Positions 56,631 to 64,000 of a stretch of DNA of 64,000 nucleotides are shown here, in pieces. The notes below the pieces were generated by a model. That model made no database searches and was not told the DNA's origin. It worked only from the letters and a program-made list of their open reading frames with translations. The DNA is from Isoetes taiwanensis (Eukaryota > Streptophyta > Lycopodiopsida > Isoetales > Isoetaceae): assembly GCA_021234155.1 (NCBI GenBank), contig JAJEKV010000001.1, positions 30,578,177 through 30,642,176 on the forward strand, read 5' to 3'. The translations under genes and the position numbers were made by a program. Position 1 is the stretch's first letter. Each line of letters begins with the position of its first letter.

Positions 56631-59600
56631 ATGGCTCCAAAACAGAAATTTACAGCAGAACAAGAACCGATAGAAGACCAGGAGACCTCAGAACCCTGCA
56701 GAGATAGGTCTCTCCCCCCAAGTTTTTCAACTGGATTACTTCAAAGTTTGCCTTATCAGTTTGAATTGAATGTGCCTAGTCCATTGCCTACTTTTGATTC
56801 CAGCATGAGTGCTAATACTTTTCTGAGAATTTTTGAAGATTACTACAGGGATTATGGTTTTAAGAAAGGATGCAAGTTCTCACAATTTGAAAAGTGTTTT
56901 AAAGAGGAGAGTGAAGCTGGTGCTTGGCTGACTTATGAGAAGCTTATGGGAACCACTTCTTGGGATGATCTTATCACCAAGTTTTTAGACAGGTTTGGAA
57001 AACTTGCTGCTCCTAAGGACCTTGTTAATGAATTGCAAAATTTCTCAATTTATGCAGGTGAAAGCGTTAGTCAGTACAAGGAAAGATTCAGTACCTTCAT
57101 GAATAGATGTCAGAAAGGCCAAGTTACTGTCCCCACGCTCTTTTTGGTGTCCTCCTTCATTAAAGGCCTATCTTCTAGACCAGAAATTCATAGAAAACTT
57201 ATCAAGATTCAAGCTGCAGAAGGTTTTGATTCCATCTACAAGGTTTTTGCCAAGACTACTGAATTGACCAAAATGCTTTCTATCCTACCAGAAAAACACC
57301 ATAGCTTTCATCATGACCCCTTTTACCCTGATGCCACTGATGGCTCTTATGAACCTCACCATTCTGTTCTTATCTATGCTGTGCATAAAGAAAAGAAAAA
57401 AACCAAAGATGAAGAGGCTGATTCTCAAATTTCAGAGGTTAAAGCAGACTTGACAAAGGTAACTGAAGCTTTAGCAGAAGTGACCAAGCAACTTGTGGAG
57501 CTCAAAGCAAGCAGGGCAGGTAGAACTTACCCTGAATGTATTCATTGCAATAGAACTTCACATCCAGCTGATATTTGTTATTGGCAAATATGTCCTAAAT
57601 GTAAAAAGAAAGTCACTTTGGTAGAGAATGTCCAGTTTGTGCTTTTTGCAAAGAAATTGGCCATACTGACCTTAGGTGCACTGTCAAAGAATATTTTGCC
57701 AAGCAAGAAAGAGAGAAGAAATCTGAGGCAACTCCCCATGTAAGGTTTGCTGAATCTACTAGTTCTATAAGGTTTGTGCAGGCTACAGAGATGCCAAAGA
57801 CTGAGGAAGTGATGGTGGTACAAACCAGAAGCATGGGAGAGATCCATAGACCTGCTGAGCCTAATAAGTTTGTTCCAGAACATTCCAGAAAATCAACATT
57901 GCCACTACCCCCTGTTATGGAAGTTCCTCCCCAAGAAATAGCTCCACCTCCCCAACAAAAGTATGGTAAGAGAGACCAAGATCTTGATGAGCTGGATGTT
58001 TTACTGAAAAATTCCAAAGTAAGTGTGGATTTATTTACCTTGTTAAAGATTGCACCTGGTTATAGGAAAAAGTTATTGCAACAAACTACTTTTAGTGAGG
58101 CAGTGGCTTGTGTAGGTGTTGCAAATGCCACTAATCTTATTTTGGCTCAAAATGAAGAAGATCCAGGTGCATTTATGTGTTCAGCTACTCTAGGAGGTTA
58201 TTCTTTTTCCAATGTGTTGCTGGATGGTGGCTCACCTCTAAATATTATGCCTTATCATGTTATGAAGAAATGTGGGCTCGAGATAGATAAAAGGTCATCT
58301 GTTTTGTTAAAATCCTTTTCTAATGCTAAAATAACACCAGTTGGAATTGTGACCAAAGTTCCTGTTAACACTGAAGGCATTGTTGTAGCTGCCAATTTTG
58401 TTGTTGTTGCTTTTGAGGATTTAGGAGAAGATGCAGATATATATGATCTCTTGTTAGGGAGAAGGTGGATGGCTACAGTTGATGCTAGGCCAATCTGGTC
58501 TGAAGGAAGATGCACCATTTCAAATGGCACTCAAGTGGCCACAATTTACAACCAGGATGGTTCTTATGGCTTCAAGGAAGAGGTACACTTTATTAAAGAA
58601 ATGCTTATAGAAGAGCCCCTAGGATCTTATAGCCTAGCAACCCCTAGCACAAAGAAAATTGATCTGATCCCCTTGATTAGGGAGTGTGCACTACCTTCTG
58701 AGAATGGTAAAGAAGGGTGTTTATGGTTTGATGGAGGGATTTCAAAGAAATTAAATGTAGCTTCATCTGCAGCTATATTGAAGGATACTTCCAATAAACT
58801 CTTGGCTAAGGTAGGAAGGATTTTTCCCCAAATGACTTCTAATGTAGCAGAGTACAAGGCTTTGATTGCAGGTCTCCAAGAGGCTAAGGCTATGGATATT
58901 TCAATCATACACATCTATGGATATTCTCAGTTAATTTGCAGACAGGTTAGTGGTGAATATCAGGCCAAGAATGTGGACATGGAGTCCCTGAGAAACCAGG
59001 TAATGGGAATGCTTGCTCACTTTACTTCTTGGAAAATTACTCATATCCCAAGGGAGCAGAATTGGGAAGCTGATGCTTTGTGCAAAGATACTTTAATGAC
59101 TTATTTATCTGAAGGAGCTATACCAGAGGAAGATCTTGATGAGGATGAGGCTAAGGAATTTTGTCCCATATTAGTTATAAATGCATGACAAGAAAAAACA
59201 ACCAATGAAGTTATGATTAATAAACATGGCCAGCAAAGAACTCTGTTTGTGGGAGATCTCTTTGACACACAAAACAAAGAAGAGGTTACCAAAGAGAGAA
59301 GTGATGTGTTTGCTTGGGATTATTCTGAGCTCATTGGTATCAAGGAAGAGGTATGTCAATTTGAAATTAAAATTAAAGAGGGGTGTAAACCTGTTTTCCA
59401 GAAGCTAAGGAGAATCAATGCTTCACTTTTAGATTTAATCAAAGATGAATTGCATAAGATGTTGGATGCAGGTGTTATTGCGGAGATTATTAACCCTGAA
59501 TGGGTGTCATGCATTGTTCCAGGAAAAAAAGAATGGTGCTTTGAGAATCTGCATAGATTATAGAGACCTGAATAAAGCTACTATAAAAGATTGTTATCCT

Positions 59601-62015
59601 TTGCCTTTTCTAGAGGAAATTTTATATGTTGTTGCAGGGAAAGACATGTACTCATTTTTGGATGGTTTTTCAGGATTTAATCAGATCAGTATCAAAGAAG
59701 AGGATCAGCCAAAGACTTCATTTATCACCCCCTGGGGTAGATATGCTATGAAAAGAATGCCATTCGGCCTAATGAATGCCCCAGCAAAGGGCAATGTATT
59801 TTCAAAACCATGTCTGCTGAAGAGTTTAGGGTGTATCTAGATGATCTTTGTTTGGGTTCTCACTCTACTAATCATGTGGAATTACTTGCAAAAATTTGCT
59901 CTTTATGCAGGACTTCAGGAGTCAATCTAAATCCAAAAAAATGTATCTTTTTTGCATCAAAGGGACAGCTCTTAGGACATGAAGTATCCAGCCAAGGTAT
60001 TCAAGTTGCTCAAGATAAGATTGTTCAAAGCCCTCAAAAAGCTAGCACCTCCCAAGAATTTAAAGCAGGTTAAGAGCTTTATTGGTATGACGAGTTTCCT
60101 TAGAACGTATATTCCAAATTTTGCTCATATTTTGAGTCCCATTTCTAAGTTGACCTGGCTAGGTAAATTTTCTAAATCTGAAAGCAAGCACATACACATT
60201 ACATGGACTCCAGAATGCCAAGAGGCTTTTGACTTTCTCATTTCATCTATATGTGAAGCTACTCTTTTGAAAAAACCAGATCTGAGCATGCCATTTGAAG
60301 TTTATATCACTGTTACTAAAAAGGCCATAGGTTTAGCCATTTTGCAGGATAAGCATACCATAGTTTTTGCAAGCAAACAATGGTCTGCTCTTGAAGAAAG
60401 ATACACCAGAATAGAAAAAAGTGCTGCTGCTCTCATGTTTCTTATTAATAGACAAGGACATTTGCTTCTGAAAAGACAAGTTTAAGTCCACATGAAGCAA
60501 AACCCAATGGGCTTGCTATTTGGTAAAGCAACTAATAAACCAAAGATCCAGAGATGGGCTTGTAAGTTGCAAAGTTATGATATTTCTGTAAAAGAGTTGC
60601 ACTTGACACGAAATCCTAGCCTCTACTTGTTGCCTTATATATTTTTTGATCATGAAGATGAATTGAATACTACTGACACTTCACTTGCAGTAGCACATTT
60701 AGAGGTAACTCAAGGAGATCAAGCCAAAGGAGGATGGCAGCAACCTATTAGAGATTTTCTACAACATGGGATCATCTCTCCAAGCCTCACTCCAAGTCAA
60801 AGAAGGAGACTCAAGGACAAGTGCAGACAATTCAAGCTGATAGACAATGTCTTGTGCAAAGTTAACAGGGATGGAATCTTGCTGAGGTGTGTAAGTGAAG
60901 ATGAATCTGCCTTGATTATTAGGGAGATGCATAAAGGTATCTGTGGAGGACATTTTGCTGGGGATACCACTGCAAAAAAGATTCTCAGGTCCGGATATTA
61001 TTGGCCTACTGTCTTTAGAGATTGCTATGAGGTCATAAAAACTTGCCATCAATGTCAGATTTTTAGTAAAAGAATTTTATTGCCAGCTGCCTTGAATCCT
61101 ATCATATCTCCAGGACCTTTTCAAATTTGGGGGCTAGATTATATTGGTCCTATTAATCCTTCTTCTACAGGTCAACATCAGCATATTATTGTGGCTACAG
61201 ATTATTTTACTAAGTGGGCAGAGGCCATACCTTTGAGGCAAGCCAATGCCTTCACAACTGCAAGGTTTTTACATGAATTTGTTTGTTCTAGATTTGGTAT
61301 TCCTTTCCAGATACATTCTGATAGAGGTACCCCCTTTGTTAATGAAGTCATTGCTAATTTGTTGAGCATTTTGAAGGTCAAGCATACCAAGAGCTCCTCA
61401 TATTATCCTCAGGGTAATGGACAAGCTGAAGCTACTAACAAAGTGTTGAAAAATATTTTGCAAAAGACAGTTGAGGTTAACAAAAAGGATTGGCATATCA
61501 AAATAGTGGATGCACTTTGGGCTTATAGAGTCACTATCAAAACAGCTACAAATCATACACCTTTCAATTTGGTTTATGGCATAGAAGCAGTTTTACCAGT
61601 AGAACTTGAGTTACCTTCCTTGAGATTAGCTCATAAATTGTGCTTACCTTTTGAACATGCCTTACAGGAAAGATTGGATGCCCTGTTACATCTAGATGAG
61701 TATAGGATGGAAGCTGAGAACACTAATTTGCTGAAAAAGGCTAAAGATCTGGCTGCATTCAAGGCTGCACACAAAATACAAGGCACCTTTAAGAAAGGAG
61801 AGCTTGTCCTCAAATGGAACAAGTCAAAGAAAGACTCAGCTGGCAAATTTGATAATATTTGGGAAGGACCCTTTGTAGTGCTGGAACCTGCAGGTACTAA
61901 TTCTTATTGGTTACAAGAGGTTGCTTCAGGAATGCCACTGTCAAATCCTATCAATATCCTGCATCTGAAAAGGTATTGGGACCAGCATGCTTGCTTGTCC
62001 CTCTTTTTACATTAA
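56631..62015 (+). pseudogene. Family-1 gag-PR-RNaseH-RT-(dead RNaseH)-INT polyprotein, copy C, nearly complete
   Basis: A single ancestral frame of about 1,795 codons, broken by few lesions. Gag: MAPKQKF... from 56631; one G is missing at about 57610 inside the zinc knuckle. Protease: LLDGGSPLNIMP (about 58215). Upstream RNase H: 58720-59095, with FDGGISK, AEYKALIAGL, YGYSQLI (Asp replaced by Tyr) and EADAL; an in-frame TGA at 59186-59188 follows. RT: IRICIDYRDLNKA to YLDDL (about 59835), with small indels near 59520, 59785 and 60025. Post-RT RNase H-like region: 60290-60610, catalytic acids absent. A TAA follows at about 60483. Integrase: HKGICGGHF...CHQCQIF, LDYIGP, HSDRGTPF, GQAEATNKV, and a C-terminal SH3-like part (WEGPFVVLEPAG). 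No chromodomain follows. Inactive. Confidence 0.9.
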
Positions 62016-63084
62016 AAAGCTTAGAGATTTATAGTAGGTTTAAAGTAGTTAAATCAGTTTGACTTTTGAGCACATTACTCTAGTAGTTAGATCAGCTTGA
62101 CTTTGAGCACATTACTCTAATAGGTTGGTTTCATGTTTTTAGGGTGATCTGACCAGATAACAGTACACATGATCTCAAGAACAGGATTGATACTAATGAT
62201 TACCAAGTGTCATATGCAGGAGCATCCTTCTTCCATTTTTATTCATCTGTCTTAAAGTATTCCTACCATCCATTCAACCCCCTATTCTCTGTTTTCCATA
62301 CCTTAACAGCACTCTGCAAAATCACCTTTACCATCATAGCAGAGTTGCAAGGATTTGAGACTAATTGGTTTGTGTGTTTCCATGACATGTGCACTCTTCC
62401 TCCATTCTTTTTCATCTGTCATAAGTAGCCCTACCTTCCATTTAGACTTCTTATTCTTGCTTTCATTCCCAAGAGAAGAAAAGCACTCTGCAATTCATCT
62501 TTACCACCATAGCAGAGTTGCAACTTTTGAAGGTCAAGAAGAAGACATGCATTTTCTTGTTTTGGCGAGATCTCAAACACTTGCACACTCACTTCATCTC
62601 CATTACATCACCACCCTCTCATGTTCACACTCACTTCTGCTTTTTCTCACTCATCATATTCCATTCACATCATTCCATCACCACATTCACACTCATTTCA
62701 TCAACATTTGCACTTCACACTCTTATTCTATCATGTTCCCACTTAGACACCTTGGTACAAAGTTGAAGACCCCTCTAGTTATTTATTTCTGACATCATAT
62801 GGCTGAGGGGACCCTGGGGGGTCCACCTTCTTTATAAGGGATATGCCACCTGCGTGCATAGGGTAGCCGAAAAACCCCTAGTATACGTGTTTCTGATAGG
62901 CAAATTTGACCCCTTTCCGTATAATTTTACAACTAGAAGAACATCCCAAAACCCCTATGACCCCTAGTATACATACGGAAAAGGGTAAAAAATCGCCCCC
63001 TCCCATTGATGCACGTGGTTTTGACAGGTTCCACAAGGTGACGCCCCCTTGGAGGGGACCAGCCTTTTTCTTGTTTTGGCGAGA
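62016..63084 (+). other. Family-1 3' untranslated region with internal duplications
   Basis: Between the integrase stop and the 3' LTR, a tandem pair of about 35 bp (TAGATCAGCTTGACTTTGAGC type) lies at 62049-62120. A diverged duplication follows at about 62222-62355 and 62400-62525 (shared CTCTGCAA, ACCA.CATAGCAGAGTTGCAA). TTTCTTGTTTTGGCGAGA occurs at 62553-62570 and again immediately before the LTR (63067-63084). No clear polypurine tract was found. Confidence 0.5.
62802..62940 (+). repeat. Dispersed repeat 'GTATACG module', copy 3
   Basis: GGGGGGTCCACC, TTATAAGGG, GCCACCTGCGTGC, GAAAAACCCCTAGTATACG and CCCCTTTCCGTATAATTTTAC appear in the same order as at 10525-10690. Here it lies inside the family-1 3' UTR. 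Confidence 0.5.
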
Positions 63085-64000
63085 TGTTGCCCCCAAAGGG
63101 CAACATGCTAATTGTGATCTATGCATTCAAACTAGGTCAACTCATCTTGAAAGACTAGGTCAAAGATTGGAAGATTTGGTAGACAATGTTGATGTGGAGG
63201 TCCAAGAGATGCTTATTTTTCAAGTCAAGTTGAAAGTTCACGAGAGGTATTTTATTTGAAATCAAATGCTTAGTCAAGAATATTCCCTAGAAGAATCTGG
63301 GTTATGAAGTTTGGAAGACATCTTTTGAAGATTGGAAGTTAAGAGTTTGGAAGACCCCATGGTCTTAGCCATCCTTATCCAATTTTTAATCATATTCTAC
63401 TTTTATCCTTTGAAATTTCCTAGCCATTTTTCCTACATCTATATTCTCTTTTGTTCACCCTTGCATACCCTATCATGCTTTGCCCAATTCCTTCTTTTCT
63501 AATGCATCCATATTCCCCCATAAGTTATTCCCACCATTGCCTCCATATCTTTTACCCTTTTACTTCTTATGCCACATTTTTTGCAAATTTCCCTAGCCTA
63601 AATCCTCTTGCAACTTTCTATACCCTTATGCCTATCTATCATTGTGCCATGCTACATGTATACTTCGTGGAATATTCCCGATTATGATGCCCAAAAAACT
63701 TGGCATATTACCAAAAAATTAGGGTTGCCATTGCTTAAATGATCCACTTCTTCAACTTTTCATGAGTAACCTCTTAAAACCATGGCCTAGCTTTGCAAAA
63801 CTATAAAATACGGCATATTCCTGGAATATACGGGCCAAAATACGCAATCGTATCGCGCTATTTTCAGAAAAAATACAGACGAGAACCCTAAATTTCTGCT
63901 TCCATCTCGAATCATGCCGGATTTGGCTCCATAGCCCTCGAAACTTACCTATTTTCACCTTCCCGCCCTCTAAGAACCAAATAAACCCATCAATCAAGGC
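63085..64000 (+). repeat. Family-1 3' LTR of copy C, cut by window end
   Basis: Starts TGTTGCCCCCAAAGGGCAAC and is collinear with the first ~940 bp of the 5' LTR at 54661. Small ORFs inside correspond to the same positions in LTRs A-C and are not genes. Confidence 0.85.

Noticed and set aside
1-64000. CRISPR arrays, rRNA genes, bacterial operons, replication origins
   Set aside because: None seen; the regular repeats are short tandem arrays or LTRs, and the gene structure is eukaryotic.

Overview
The window is nuclear DNA of a land plant. Spliced plant-type genes sit in a sea of decayed LTR retrotransposons, with a SINE, a LINE tail and copia debris; nothing looks bacterial or organellar. 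The one clearly intact host gene (Tm-1/UPF0261 family, nine exons) has compact introns of about 80-250 bp. I cannot name the species. A large, repeat-rich genome is certain; a fern, lycophyte or other non-angiosperm is only a guess.

Layout. 1-1.05 kb: zinc-knuckle (CNBP/GIS2-like) gene or gene remnant. 2.45-2.74 kb: tRNA-derived SINE. 4.58-7.75 kb: complete Tm-1-like gene. 8.2-17.8 kb: gene-poor DNA with foldback structures, hairpins, tandem repeats, an unidentified spliced minus-strand coding remnant (15.4-15.9 kb) and a perfect heat-shock element. 17.9-33 kb: two damaged copies (A, B) of one Ty3/gypsy family ('family 1'), with a rearranged and partly inverted element of a related family ('family 2') between them. 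33-44.7 kb: a minus-strand chromovirus-type Ty3/gypsy element ('D') with two extra ORFs upstream of gag. 45.7-47.9 kb: decayed host-gene pieces (GMI1/SMCHD1-like, F-box/kelch-like). 47.9-50.1 kb: an isolated LTR related to D. 50.1-51.3 kb: copia RT remnant carrying a LINE tail. 51.7-54.2 kb: a second family-2 remnant (minus). 54.7-64 kb: the best family-1 copy (C), whose 3' LTR runs off the window.

Two systems deserve attention. (1) In element D, the first extra ORF begins with the first nine residues of mature histone H3 (ARTKQTARK, after the initiator Met), and the same element carries a chromodomain, a methyl-H3-tail reader, on its integrase. Each extra ORF has its own TATA box, and upstream of each lies a pair of 68-bp near-perfect palindromes of one shared sequence. 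This looks like a duplicated, independently promoted accessory module inside a retrotransposon. (2) In families 1 and 2, a second RNase H-like domain lies between protease and RT, not at its usual plant position before integrase. The ordinary RNase H after RT has lost its acidic catalytic residues, so RNase H function seems to have been moved.

Most retroelement ORFs are broken by stops or frameshifts, so these copies are fossils. The arguments rest on patterns shared between copies. All identifications are by reading; no database search was run.
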